From contig JAEYZI010000060.1 of assembly GCA_023428065.1 (NCBI GenBank), positions 1 through 33,001 of the forward strand: a stretch of 33,001 nucleotides of DNA, written 5' to 3'. The position numbers and the translations under genes are program-made. Positions 9,487 through 18,273 of the stretch are shown piece after piece; position 1 is the first letter of the stretch, and every line of letters begins with the position of its first letter. The notes beneath the pieces are model-generated. The model ran no database searches and was not told where the DNA came from. It saw only the letters and a program-made list of their open reading frames with translations. The DNA is from Actinomycetes bacterium (GTDB taxonomy: Bacteria > Actinomycetota > Actinomycetes > Actinomycetales > Microbacteriaceae).

Positions 9487-9546
9487 GAGTGAGGTGAACC
9501 GGGCGGGGCCCGCCTGTCGCCGCCCGGGCCGCTCCGACCCCGGACG

Positions 9547-9552
9547 TACACT
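9547..9552 (+). promoter_or_regulatory. -10 element of parA, probably leaderless
   Basis: TACACT sits 6 bases before the ATG at 9559, with no purine-rich ribosome-binding site between them. Transcription would start at or next to the start codon, giving a leaderless mRNA. No convincing -35 is visible. Confidence 0.5.
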
Positions 9553-9558
9553 CGCGAT

Positions 9559-10449
9559 ATGACTGCGCAACGGGAGGTCGCGAACGAGCTCGAGGGCCTC
9601 GACGAGCTGGCCGAACTCGGGCCGACGGGGCGTCCCGTCACGGAGTTCCCGGAGCCGGCGCGCCTGAGATCGCACGGCCCCGCCCGCGTCATCGCGCTCT
9701 GCAACCAGAAGGGCGGCGTCGGCAAGACGACGACGACGATCAGCCTCGGCGCCGCGCTCGCCGCCTACGGGCGCAAGGTGCTCGCCGTCGACTTCGACCC
9801 CCAGGGCGCGCTCTCGGCGGGCCTCGGCGTGCCCACCCACGACGTCACGACGATCTACGACCTGCTGCTCGGCTCGTCGAAGGACGTCGCGGGCGCGATC
9901 CAGCACACGGGCACCCCCGGCCTCGACGTCATCCCCGCGAACATCGACCTCTCGGCGGCCGAGGTGCACCTCGTCAACGAGGTCGCGCGCGAGCAGATCC
10001 TCGCGCGCGTGCTGCGTCAGGTCGCAGCCGACTACGACGTCGTGCTCATCGACTGCCAGCCCTCGCTCGGTCTGCTGACCGTCAACGCGCTCACGGCCGC
10101 GCACGGCGTGCTCATCCCGCTCGAGTGCGAGTTCTTCGCCCTCCGCGGCGTCGCGCTCCTCGTGGAGACGATCGACAAGGTGCGCGACCGCCTCAACCCC
10201 GCGATCACCCTCGACGGCATCCTCGCGACGATGTACGACCCGCGCACCCTCCACTCGCGCGAGGTGCTCGAGCGCGTCGTCGAGGCGTTCGGCGACAAGG
10301 TGCTCGAGACCGTCATCAACCGAACCGTGAAGTTCCCGGATGCGTCCGTCGCCGGGGCCCCCATCACCGAGTTCGCGCCCGATCACCACGCCGCCGAGCA
10401 ATACCGCCAGCTCGCGCGCGAGCTCGTCTACCGACACGCCGTCGCCTGA
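9559..10449 (+). CDS. ParA family ATPase
   Basis: A 296-residue Soj/ParA-type ATPase. The deviant Walker A is K51-GGVGKTT (CNQKGGVGKTTTT); Walker A' follows as VLAVDFDPQGALSAGLG, and DYDVVLIDCQPSLG is Walker B. About 40 residues precede the domain (MTAQREVANELEGL and on), longer than in a minimal ParA. No parB or parS is next to it; the main chromosomal parAB pair of actinobacteria lies near oriC, so this is the second, orphan ParA that regularly accompanies xerD and scpAB (Rv1708 by position). It probably helps chromosome or cargo positioning, but its partner is not known from this window. Confidence 0.93.
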   Translation: MTAQREVANELEGLDELAELGPTGRPVTEFPEPARLRSHGPARVIALCNQKGGVGKTTTTISLGAALAAYGRKVLAVDFDPQGALSAGLGVPTHDVTTIYDLLLGSSKDVAGAIQHTGTPGLDVIPANIDLSAAEVHLVNEVAREQILARVLRQVAADYDVVLIDCQPSLGLLTVNALTAAHGVLIPLECEFFALRGVALLVETIDKVRDRLNPAITLDGILATMYDPRTLHSREVLERVVEAFGDKVLETVINRTVKFPDASVAGAPITEFAPDHHAAEQYRQLARELVYRHAVA

Positions 10450-10484
10450 TCCCTCCGTACCTGGCGCCCGCCGCGGCCCGCCAC

Positions 10485-10490
10485 TAGGGT
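10485..10490 (+). promoter_or_regulatory. -10 element of the ABC exporter operon
   Basis: TAGGGT lies 26 bases before the ATG at 10517, followed by a short leader with the ribosome-binding site GGGAGG. This suggests that the exporter genes are not simply read through from parA. Confidence 0.4.
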
Positions 10491-10516
10491 GGTGAGGTTT
10501 TGACAGGGAGGTCCGG

Positions 10517-12421
10517 ATGCTGAATCGCTGGTGGGACGAGGCCGTTCGGCCGCGCCTGCGCCTCTTCCGGCTGCTGCGGCGCGGACCCCGGGCTCTCGTC
10601 GCGCTGCTGCTCGTGCTCAACCTCGTCGCGGGTGTCCTGCCGGTGGTGTTCGTGCTCGCGACGAGCGTGCTCATCGCCCAGGTGCCCGCCGTCGTCGCCG
10701 CGGGCGTCGGCTCGGCAGCGTGGACGGCTCTCGTCACGGCCTTCGTGTGGGCGGCGTCGATCTTCACCGTCCAGCAGCTCCTCGGGCCCATCGTGGGAGC
10801 GCTCTCACACGTGCTGCGGCGCCGGCTCGACTTCCTCGTGCGCGACGACCTCGTGCGCAGCGTGACCGCGACCACGGGCATCGGCCTGCTGGAGGACCAG
10901 GAGCTGCTCGACCACGTCGACGCCGCCACCCGCTTCCTCGAGGGGGACTGGGCGACCCCCGGCGCGGGTGCGGGCGGGCTCGTGGCGCTCGTGGCGCGCT
11001 ACACCCAGCTGGTCGGGCTCGTCGCGATCGTCGCGGTCGTCGTGGGCTGGTGGGCGGGGCTCGGCATCCTGCTCGTCACGATGATCTTCCGCTACGGACA
11101 GCGCGGCGGCATGCGCAAGTACTCGACCGTGTGGGACGAGGTGTCGCGCGACAGCCGTGAGTACGAGTACTTCCTGGAGCTCGGCACGGGGCCGGCCTCC
11201 GCCAAGGAGCTCCGCGTGTTCGACCTGGCCGGGTGGGTCGCCGATCGCACGCGCGGCCCGTACACGGCGATGTACGGCCGCGTGGCGGCCGAGCGGCGGC
11301 GCATCTTCTTCCGCCCCTACATCGGCTTCACGGCCGCCGGGCTCGCGATCGTGCTGGGCGTGCTCGTCGCGATCGCCCTGCTCGCGAGCGAGGGCGCGAT
11401 CGACGTGGCGGGCCTCGCCCTCGGAACCCAGGCCGTCGCACTCGCGGTCATGCTCGGGCAGTACTACCCCGAGGCGGACGTGCTGACCCAGTTCGGGGCG
11501 CAGATCCTCGGCGCCGTCGAGCGGGTCGGGCGCCGCCGCGACGAGCTCGTGGCGACGGACCCGGCCACGTACGGGGACGTGTCGAGCGACGCGACCGCGG
11601 ACGCATCCGAGCAGACGCCCTTCGCCGAGCCGCTCACCATCCGCTTCGAGAACGTGTCGTTCCGCTACCCCGGCAGCGCACGTCCCGTGCTCGACGGGCT
11701 CGACCTCGAACTCCCGGCCGGCCGCTCGACCGCCGTCGTCGGGGTCAACGGCGCGGGAAAGACGACCCTCGTCAAGCTCCTGACCCGGCTCTACGAGCCG
11801 ACGGGCGGGCGTATCACGGCGAACGGGGTCGACATCCGCGACATCGATCCGCAGCTGTGGCGGCGTTGCGTCTCGGTCATCTTCCAGGACTTCGTGCGCT
11901 ACGAGCTCTCGGCGGCCGACAACATCGCCCTCGGGGCGGTGTGGGCCGAGGGGAGCCCGGACGCCGTGCGCACCGCCGCGCGGCAGGCCGCGATCGCGGA
12001 GGTCGTCGAGCAGCTCCCCGCGGCGTACGAGACCGTGCTCTCCCGTGGCTACGAGGGCGGGGTCGACCTCTCCGGCGGCCAGTGGCAGCGGGTGGCGATC
12101 GCCCGTTCGCTCTACGCGCTCGGCAGCGGAGCGGGAGTGCTCGTGCTCGACGAGCCCACGAGCGCCCTCGACGTGCGCGCCGAGGTGGAGTTTTTCGACC
12201 ACTTCGTCGAGATCACCCGCGGCGCGACGGCGCTGCTCATCTCGCACCGCTTCTCGTCGGTGCGGCGTGCCGACCGCATCGTGGTGATCGGCGAGGGGCG
12301 GCTGATCGAGCACGGCGACCACGATTCGCTCATGGAGCTCGACGGCCACTACGCGCGCCTGTTCCGCCTGCAGGCCGAGCGCTTCGCGCGCGGCCTCGAC
12401 GCCGAGGAGGTGGACGCGTGA
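10517..12421 (+). CDS. ABC exporter half-transporter 1 (permease-ATPase fusion)
   Basis: A 634-residue protein with an N-terminal membrane domain (about six hydrophobic segments between residues 25 and 330) and a C-terminal ATPase. Walker A is at 409-417 (GVNGAGKTT), the signature LSGGQ at 518-522, Walker B VLVLDEP with D545 and catalytic E546, and the switch His in LLISHRFSSV. The Q-loop region reads VIFQDFVRYELS, a form I associate with lantibiotic exporters such as NisT/SpaT and their actinobacterial relatives. A 25-residue Asp/Ser/Thr-rich linker joins the two halves. It overlaps the next gene by 4 bases and most likely pairs with its product. The substrate is unknown; no precursor peptide or modification enzyme lies nearby. 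Confidence 0.93.
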   Translation: MLNRWWDEAVRPRLRLFRLLRRGPRALVALLLVLNLVAGVLPVVFVLATSVLIAQVPAVVAAGVGSAAWTALVTAFVWAASIFTVQQLLGPIVGALSHVLRRRLDFLVRDDLVRSVTATTGIGLLEDQELLDHVDAATRFLEGDWATPGAGAGGLVALVARYTQLVGLVAIVAVVVGWWAGLGILLVTMIFRYGQRGGMRKYSTVWDEVSRDSREYEYFLELGTGPASAKELRVFDLAGWVADRTRGPYTAMYGRVAAERRRIFFRPYIGFTAAGLAIVLGVLVAIALLASEGAIDVAGLALGTQAVALAVMLGQYYPEADVLTQFGAQILGAVERVGRRRDELVATDPATYGDVSSDATADASEQTPFAEPLTIRFENVSFRYPGSARPVLDGLDLELPAGRSTAVVGVNGAGKTTLVKLLTRLYEPTGGRITANGVDIRDIDPQLWRRCVSVIFQDFVRYELSAADNIALGAVWAEGSPDAVRTAARQAAIAEVVEQLPAAYETVLSRGYEGGVDLSGGQWQRVAIARSLYALGSGAGVLVLDEPTSALDVRAEVEFFDHFVEITRGATALLISHRFSSVRRADRIVVIGEGRLIEHGDHDSLMELDGHYARLFRLQAERFARGLDAEEVDA

Positions 12422-14229
12422 GCGACACGACCGCCGACCCGATCGGACGCGGGGGCCTGCTGCGCGGCATCGGAGCCCTCGTCGCGGCGAGCTGGCGCGA
12501 GAGCCCCGGCCGCATGCTCATCGCCGGCATCCTCATGCTCGTGCAGGCGGTCGCCATCCCGCTCGCCGCCGCCGCGCTGAGCGCTCTCACCGACCGCGCC
12601 ATCGCCGGCGATGCACAGGGCGCCGTCGTCGCAGCGGTCGCGGGCGCGGTGCTGCTGATCGCCGCCCTCACGGCGGGCCACTTCGCCCACATCTTCCACT
12701 TCGAGCTCGGCGAGTACGCGGAGCTCGCGCTCCAGCGGCGGCTCGTGCTGCTCTCCAACGGCTCCGCCGGGCTCGCCCACCACGATCGGGCCGACTACGC
12801 CGATCGCCTGCGTGTGCTGAGGCAGGAGGTGAGCCGCACGCGCGAGATGGTCGAGACGCTCTTCAACGCCTTCGCCCTCGCGATCGCGATGCTCACGACC
12901 GCCGTGCTGCTCGCCTTCGTGTCGCCCTGGCTCCTGCTCCTGCCGCTCGCGGCGATCCCGCCGTTGCTGCTCGGGCGTCGGGGCGAGACGATCCTCGCCG
13001 CCGCGCGCGAGGCGGCCGCGGGCGACACCCGCCGATCCTGGCACCTGCTGAGGCTGACGACCTCGTCGGGGCCGGCGAAGGAGGTGCGCGCGGCGGGAGT
13101 CGGCGGCGAGGTCAGACGTCGCCAGGCTGCCGCGTGGGATGCGGCGAGCCGGATCCTCAATCGCGCGCAGGGCCGAGCCCTCCTGCCGTGGCTCGCGGGG
13201 CAGCTCGTCTTCGCGGTCGCCTACGTCGGCGCGACGCTGCTCGTCGTGGCGCGTGCCGCCGACGGCCGCGCGAGCGTCGGCGACGTGATCCTCGTCATCA
13301 TCCTCGCGGGGCAGGTGCAGCAGCAGGTCGCCGCGGCAGTCGGCGTGCTGCAGCAGCTCCAGCGCGGGTCGCGGATGATGCGCACGGTCGACTGGGTCGA
13401 CGCGCTCGTGCACCGCGACGACCCGGCGGAGCCGCTCGCCGTCCCTGAGAGGCTCCGCGAGGGCATCCGCCTCGACGGCGTCGCGTTCGGCTACCCGGGA
13501 ACCGAGGACCGCGTGCTCGACGGCGTCGACCTCGTGCTGCCGGCGGGTTCGACGGTCGCGATCGTCGGTGAGAACGGCGCGGGCAAGACGAGCCTCGTGA
13601 AGCTGCTGTGCCGCTTCTACGACGCCGACGCGGGAACGGTCACGGTGGACGGCAAGGACGTGCGGCGCTTCGCCATCGCCGAATGGCGCTCGCGCATCTC
13701 GGCGGGCTTCCAGGACTTCGTGCGCTTCGAGCTGCCGGCGCGGGCGTCGATCGGCGTGGGGGACCGCGCCGCGGGCGACGAGGACGCCGCGGTGCTCGGC
13801 GCGCTGCGCCGCGCACGGTCGGAGAACCTGCTCGAGCGCTTCGACGAGGGACTCGACACCCTGCTCGGCAAGAGCTACCACGACGGCACCGAGCTCTCGG
13901 GGGGCCAGTGGCAGAAGGTCGCGCTCGCGCGGGCCATGATGCGCGAGAGCCCGCTGCTGCTCGTGCTCGACGAGCCCACCTCCGCGCTTGACGCCCAGGC
14001 CGAGCACGAGCTCTTCGAGCAGTACGCCGACACCGCCCGGCGCGTCGGCGCGCAGACGGGCGCCGTGACGGTGCTCGTCTCGCACCGCTTCTCGACGGTG
14101 CGCATGGCGGACCTCATCGTCGTCGTCGAGGGCGGGCGGGTCGCGCAGGCGGGCAGTCACGAGGAGCTCATGGCGGCGGGCGGCCTCTACGCCGACCTCT
14201 ACCGCGTGCAGGCGGAGTCGTACCGCTGA
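12418..14229 (+). CDS. ABC exporter half-transporter 2 (permease-ATPase fusion)
   Basis: A 603-residue partner of the preceding exporter gene, translationally coupled through the GTG at 12418. The N-terminal membrane domain has about six hydrophobic spans. The ATPase has Walker A at 384-392 (GENGAGKTS), the signature LSGGQ at 493-497, Walker B with D518 and E519, and the switch LVSHRFSTV. Both half-transporters keep the catalytic Glu, so neither site is obviously degenerate, unlike many heterodimeric exporters. The Q-loop region AGFQDFVRFELP resembles that of gene 1, pointing to an old duplication. No terminator is seen before scpA, 54 bases on. Drug, lipid or peptide export are all possible. 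Confidence 0.93.
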   Translation: MSDTTADPIGRGGLLRGIGALVAASWRESPGRMLIAGILMLVQAVAIPLAAAALSALTDRAIAGDAQGAVVAAVAGAVLLIAALTAGHFAHIFHFELGEYAELALQRRLVLLSNGSAGLAHHDRADYADRLRVLRQEVSRTREMVETLFNAFALAIAMLTTAVLLAFVSPWLLLLPLAAIPPLLLGRRGETILAAAREAAAGDTRRSWHLLRLTTSSGPAKEVRAAGVGGEVRRRQAAAWDAASRILNRAQGRALLPWLAGQLVFAVAYVGATLLVVARAADGRASVGDVILVIILAGQVQQQVAAAVGVLQQLQRGSRMMRTVDWVDALVHRDDPAEPLAVPERLREGIRLDGVAFGYPGTEDRVLDGVDLVLPAGSTVAIVGENGAGKTSLVKLLCRFYDADAGTVTVDGKDVRRFAIAEWRSRISAGFQDFVRFELPARASIGVGDRAAGDEDAAVLGALRRARSENLLERFDEGLDTLLGKSYHDGTELSGGQWQKVALARAMMRESPLLLVLDEPTSALDAQAEHELFEQYADTARRVGAQTGAVTVLVSHRFSTVRMADLIVVVEGGRVAQAGSHEELMAAGGLYADLYRVQAESYR

Positions 14230-14270
14230 CCGACGGCCCCGTCCGCGGCGGTCCGCGACGCCACGGCAAC

Positions 14271-14276
14271 TAGACT
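14271..14276 (+). promoter_or_regulatory. -10 element of scpA, probably leaderless
   Basis: TAGACT lies 7 bases before the ATG at 14284 with no ribosome-binding site in between, the same arrangement as at parA. This gives scpAB their own promoter after the exporter genes. Confidence 0.5.
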
Positions 14277-14283
14277 CTGGCCC

Positions 14284-15117
14284 ATGGAGGAGGCGCTCGC
14301 GGCGGTGGACGACGACGCCTCGGCGACCCCGGAGGCGAGCGGATTCCGGCTCACACTGTCGAACTTCGACGGCCCGTTCGACCTGCTGCTCTCGCTCATC
14401 ACGAAGCACGAGCTCGACATCACCGAGGTGTCGCTCTCGAAGGTGACCGACGAGTTCATCTCCTACCTCAAGGGGCTCGACGGGCCCGACGAGCTCGACC
14501 AGGCGAGCGAGTTCCTCGTCGTCGCCGCGACGCTCCTCGACCTCAAGGTCGCGGGACTGCTGCCGCAGGGCGAGCTCGTCGATGCGGAGGATGTGGCGCT
14601 CCTCGAGGCGCGCGACCTGCTCTTCGCACGCCTGCTGCAGTACCGCGCCTTCAAGGAGGCCGCGCGCTGGTTCGAGCAGCACCTCGAGGCGGAGTCGGGG
14701 CGTCACGCACGCTCGGTGCGGCTCGAGGAGAAGTACCGCCGCCAGACGCCCGAGCTCGTATGGACGCTGAGCCTCCACGACTTCGCGGCGCTCGCGGCAC
14801 TCGCGATGACGCCCAAGGAGATCCCCGTCGTGGGGCTCGACCACCTGCACGCGCCGCTCGTGAGCATCCGCGAGCAGGCGGCTGTCGTCGTGACACTCCT
14901 GCGGTCGGGGCAGGCCACGACCTTCCGACAGCTCATCGCGGGCGCGGAGCAGCGCGGCGTCGTCGTCGCGCGCTTCCTCGCCGTGCTCGAGCTGTACCGC
15001 CACGCCGCGATCAGCTTCGAGCAGTTCGAGCCCCTCGGCGAGATCACCCTGCGCTGGACGGCGGCGCACTGGAACGACGACCAACTCGCGACCCTGGGGG
15101 CCGACTATGACCGATGA
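14284..15117 (+). CDS. scpA: Segregation and condensation protein A
   Basis: A 277-residue kleisin that bridges the SMC heads in the chromosome-condensing complex. The N-terminal domain starts with the conserved FDGPFDLLLSLITKHELDITEVSLSKVTDEF segment (residues 30-60). The middle is acidic and helical, and the C-terminal winged-helix part contains VTLLRSGQATTFRQLI and VARFLAVLELYRH. The first 20 residues (EEALAAVDDDASATPEASG) are a variable acidic tail. It overlaps scpB by 11 bases. Confidence 0.96.
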   Translation: MEEALAAVDDDASATPEASGFRLTLSNFDGPFDLLLSLITKHELDITEVSLSKVTDEFISYLKGLDGPDELDQASEFLVVAATLLDLKVAGLLPQGELVDAEDVALLEARDLLFARLLQYRAFKEAARWFEQHLEAESGRHARSVRLEEKYRRQTPELVWTLSLHDFAALAALAMTPKEIPVVGLDHLHAPLVSIREQAAVVVTLLRSGQATTFRQLIAGAEQRGVVVARFLAVLELYRHAAISFEQFEPLGEITLRWTAAHWNDDQLATLGADYDR

Positions 15118-15676
15118 GAGCACCGACCTCGAGCGCCGCCTCGAGGCGATCATGCTCGTGGCCGACGAGCCGCTCCCGCTCGTGACGCTCGCGACCGCGC
15201 TCGGCGCGCCCGTGCCCGCCGTCCGTCAGTCGCTCGAGCGACTCGTCGCCGACTACGACGGCGAGTCCGGCGGACCCCGGCGCGGCTTCGAGCTGCGCGA
15301 GGTGGGAGGCGGATGGCGACTCTACGTGCGCGCCGAGCACGACGACGTCGTGCGCGACTTCGTGCTCACCCAGAGCCCCACGAAGCTCTCGCAGGCCGCC
15401 CTCGAGACCCTTGCGGTGATCGCCTACAAGCAGCCCATCGCCCGCAGCTCGATCGCCGCCATACGCGCCGTCAACGTCGACTCCGTCGTGCGCACCCTGC
15501 TCGGCCGTGGGCTCATCACCGAGGCCTACACCGACGCGGAGACGGGCGCCATCCACTACGAGACGACGCCCCTGCTGCTCACCCAGCTCGGCATCAACTC
15601 GCTCGACGAGCTGCCGCCCATCTCGCCCCTGCTGCCGGATGGCGTCGAGGGCTTCGAGGAGCTCGGCGCACGATGA
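15107..15676 (+). CDS. scpB: Segregation and condensation protein B
   Basis: A 189-residue double winged-helix protein that binds ScpA in the SMC complex. Recognisable parts are LERRLEAIMLVADEPLPLVTLATALG, GFELREVGGGWRLYVR, the hallmark LSQAALETLAVIAYKQPIARSSIAAIRAVNVDSVVRTLLGRGLI, and ending motifs FLTQ-like LLTQLGINSLDELPP. The ATG at 15107 lies within scpA, and the TGA overlaps the next start by 4 bases, so translation is coupled on both sides. Confidence 0.96.
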   Translation: MTDESTDLERRLEAIMLVADEPLPLVTLATALGAPVPAVRQSLERLVADYDGESGGPRRGFELREVGGGWRLYVRAEHDDVVRDFVLTQSPTKLSQAALETLAVIAYKQPIARSSIAAIRAVNVDSVVRTLLGRGLITEAYTDAETGAIHYETTPLLLTQLGINSLDELPPISPLLPDGVEGFEELGAR

Positions 15677-16497
15677 CGCATCCGTGGGACGATCGCCCGC
15701 ACGGTGAGCGCCTGCAGAAGGTGCTTGCGGCCGCCGGTGTCGCCTCTCGGCGCGTGTGCGAGCAGTACATCGTCGAGGGGCGCGTGCGGGTGGACGGCGA
15801 GGTCGTGACCGAGCTCGGCACCCGCATCGACCCCGCGACCGCCGCGGTCGAGGTCGACGGTGTGCCCGTGCAGCTCGACGCGGAGAAGCGATACCTCATG
15901 CTCAACAAGCCGAAGGGCGTCGTGAGCTCGATGGCCGACGAGCAGGGGCGCCCCGATCTGCGCCGGTACGCCGAGCAGGCGGGGGAGCGGGTCTACAACG
16001 TGGGTCGGCTCGATGCGGAGACCACGGGCCTCCTCGTGCTCACGAACGACGGTGAGCTCGCGCACGTGCTCGCGCATCCGTCGTACGGCGTCGAGAAGAC
16101 CTACCTCGCGACCGTCCGCGGCGTCGTCAAGCAGGAGGCGCTGCGCCGCCTCCGCAGCGGTGTCGAGCTCGACGACGGCCCCATCGCGGCCGACCGTGTG
16201 CGCATCGTCGGGGAACCCTCGGGTGGCCGGACGATCGTCGAGATCACGCTGCACTCGGGCCGCAACCGCATCGTGCGCCGGATGATGGCCGCCGTCGGCC
16301 ATCCCGTCATCGACCTCGTGCGGCGGTCGTTCGGGCCGCTTCACCTCGGCTCGCTCGGGGTCGGGCGGATGCGCGATCTCACTAGAGTGGAGGTCGGCGC
16401 GCTCCTCGCGCTCGCCCGCGACGCGAAGGCTCACGACGGCCAGGCGAGAACCGCGCGGGGAACAGCACCCGGCACCCAGAAGCGAGACCCCCGATGA
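15673..16497 (+). CDS. RsuA/RluB family pseudouridine synthase
   Basis: A 274-residue rRNA pseudouridine synthase. An S4 RNA-binding domain (RLQKVLAAAGVASRRVCEQYIVEGRVRVDG, about residues 12-45) is followed by the catalytic domain with YLMLNKPKGVVSS and D114 in VGRLDAETTGLLVLTNDGELA. The C-terminal signature is SGRNRIVRRMMAAVGHPVIDLVRRSFGPL. Target is probably 23S rRNA (RluB type) on general similarity; RsuA/16S cannot be excluded. Starts and ends with 4-base overlaps (ATGA) with scpB and tyrA. Confidence 0.93.
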   Translation: MTHPWDDRPHGERLQKVLAAAGVASRRVCEQYIVEGRVRVDGEVVTELGTRIDPATAAVEVDGVPVQLDAEKRYLMLNKPKGVVSSMADEQGRPDLRRYAEQAGERVYNVGRLDAETTGLLVLTNDGELAHVLAHPSYGVEKTYLATVRGVVKQEALRRLRSGVELDDGPIAADRVRIVGEPSGGRTIVEITLHSGRNRIVRRMMAAVGHPVIDLVRRSFGPLHLGSLGVGRMRDLTRVEVGALLALARDAKAHDGQARTARGTAPGTQKRDPR

Positions 16498-17585
16498 ACG
16501 ACCGCCGACTGGCCGAGCAGGTGCGGGTGGTCGGCTCCGGGCTGCTGGGAGCGAGCATCGGCCTCGGCCTCTCCGCGAAGGGGGTCGACGTCATCCTCGA
16601 CGACGCCTCGCCCTCGTCGCGTGCACTCGCGATCGCCTACGGCGCGGGCCGCGCCCCAGCGGCCGACGACGCGCCGGGGCTCATCGTCGTCGCGGTGCCG
16701 CCGGACGTCGTCGCCGACGTCGTCGCCGCCGAGCTCGCACGCTACCCCGACGCGCTCGTGACGGATGTCGCGAGCGTCAAGCTCGCCCCGCTCGCCGAGC
16801 TGCGCGAACGCGGCGCCGACCTGTCGCGCTACCTCGGCTCGCATCCGATGGCAGGACGCGAGCGCGGGGGAGCGGTCTCGGCCCGGGCCGACCTGTTCGT
16901 CGGCCGCCCGTGGATCCTCGCGGGCCACGACGGCATCACCTACCGCCGCGCCGCCGCGATCGAGGACATGGTGCTCGACCTCGGCGCCGTGCCGATCGAG
17001 ATGGACGCCGCCGTGCACGACCGCAGCGTCGCGCTCGTCTCGCACGCGCCCCAGGTCGTGGCGAGCCTCCTCGCGAGCCGCCTGCGCGACGGGACCTCGC
17101 AGGCGCTCGGGCTCGCAGGCCAGGGACTGCGCGACACGACGCGCATCGCCGGAAGTAACCCCGAGCTGTGGGTGCAGATCCTCGGTGCGAACGCCGCCGA
17201 GGTCGCAGTCGTGTTGCGTCCCCTGCGCGACGAGCTCGACACCGTCATCGCGGCGCTCGAGGACCCCGAGGCACCGGCGTCGCGCCGCGTCATCGCCGAG
17301 GCGCTCGTGGCCGGCAACGACGGCGTCTCCCGCATCCCCGGCAAGCACGGTCAAGACAAGCGCTATGCCTCGCTCGTCGTCAAGGTCGACGACAAGCCGG
17401 GCGAGCTCGCGCGCCTGCTCACCGAGATCGGCGAGGAGGGCGTCAACATGGAGGACCTGCGCATCGAGCACTCGCCCGAGACGCGCGTCGGCTTCGCCGA
17501 GATCTCGGTCCTTCCGGAGGCCGCGCATCCGCTCGCGACGGCCCTCGAGCAGCGCGGCTGGACGCTCATGGAGGCGGAGCGGTGA
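16494..17585 (+). CDS. tyrA: Prephenate dehydrogenase with ACT domain
   Basis: A 363-residue enzyme of tyrosine synthesis that converts prephenate to 4-hydroxyphenylpyruvate with NAD. The Rossmann motif is GSGLLG (G14-G19). The conserved catalytic His is H117 in LGSHPMAGRE, and the helical dimerisation domain follows (HDRSVALVSHAPQVVASLLASRL). The C-terminal 75 residues (YASLVVKVDDKPGELARLLTEI and on) form an ACT domain, the usual site of feedback control by tyrosine. The gene sits in a pseudouridine synthase-tyrA-cmk chain with 4-base overlaps at both ends, so it is expressed together with ribosome and nucleotide genes. Confidence 0.94.
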   Translation: MNDRRLAEQVRVVGSGLLGASIGLGLSAKGVDVILDDASPSSRALAIAYGAGRAPAADDAPGLIVVAVPPDVVADVVAAELARYPDALVTDVASVKLAPLAELRERGADLSRYLGSHPMAGRERGGAVSARADLFVGRPWILAGHDGITYRRAAAIEDMVLDLGAVPIEMDAAVHDRSVALVSHAPQVVASLLASRLRDGTSQALGLAGQGLRDTTRIAGSNPELWVQILGANAAEVAVVLRPLRDELDTVIAALEDPEAPASRRVIAEALVAGNDGVSRIPGKHGQDKRYASLVVKVDDKPGELARLLTEIGEEGVNMEDLRIEHSPETRVGFAEISVLPEAAHPLATALEQRGWTLMEAER

Positions 17586-18262
17586 CCGAGATCACGGGTC
17601 CCGTCGTCGTCGCCGTCGACGGGCCGGCGGGGTCCGGCAAGTCGAGCGTCAGCAAGGCCGCCTCGCGCCGCCTCGGCTACGCCTTCCTCGACACGGGGGC
17701 CGCGTATCGCGCCCTCACCTGGCTCGCGCTCGAGCGCGGCATCGACACGGCCGACGCGGGTGCCGTCGTGGCGCTGCTCGACGACTTCTCCTACGCGACC
17801 GAGGTCGCCGACGACGGCACCCGCGTGAGCGTGGGCGACACGGATGTGACGAGCGCCATCCGCGAACCGCGCGTCTCGGCCGTCGTGAGCGATGTCGCAC
17901 GCGTGCCGGAGGTGCGGCTCGCCCTCAACTCCGCGTTCCGGCGGATGATCAGGGCCACCGCGGCGCCCGGCATCGTCGTCGAAGGGCGTGACATCACGAC
18001 CGTCGTCGCACCGGATGCCCAGGTGCGCATCCTGTTGACGGCCGACGAGGCGGTTAGAATTGCCAGGCGGTCGAAGGAGCTGGCGCCCGGCACCGCATCC
18101 ACCGCGGAGCAGCTGCGCGAGCGCGACGCCCGCGACTCCCAGGTGGTCGACTTCATGACGGCGGCGCCGGGGGTCACGACGATCGACTCGACCGAGCTCG
18201 ATTTCGACCAGACCGTCCAGGCGGTCGTCGAGCTCGTGCACGCGACCATCTCCCCTCACTGA
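17582..18262 (+). CDS. cmk: Cytidylate kinase
   Basis: A 226-residue (d)CMP kinase. Walker A is residues 14-21 (GPAGSGKS). Also visible are FLDTGAAYRALTW, the CMP-binding insert with VTSAIREPRVSAVVSDVARVPEVR, VVEGRDITTVVAPDAQVRILLTA and the Arg-rich lid RIARRSKEL and RDARDSQV. Start is the GTG at 17582, overlapping the tyrA stop. The lid has RDARDSQ where many relatives read RDxxDS, so the key Arg and Asp residues are present. Der follows 11 bases later, the common cmk-der pairing. Confidence 0.95.
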   Translation: MTEITGPVVVAVDGPAGSGKSSVSKAASRRLGYAFLDTGAAYRALTWLALERGIDTADAGAVVALLDDFSYATEVADDGTRVSVGDTDVTSAIREPRVSAVVSDVARVPEVRLALNSAFRRMIRATAAPGIVVEGRDITTVVAPDAQVRILLTADEAVRIARRSKELAPGTASTAEQLRERDARDSQVVDFMTAAPGVTTIDSTELDFDQTVQAVVELVHATISPH

Positions 18263-18273
18263 CAGGACACGAC

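Noticed and set aside
9502..9514. GGCGGG-G-CCCGCC palindrome before parA
   Set aside because: The centre is one base, so no stable hairpin forms, and such words are expected by chance at this GC content.
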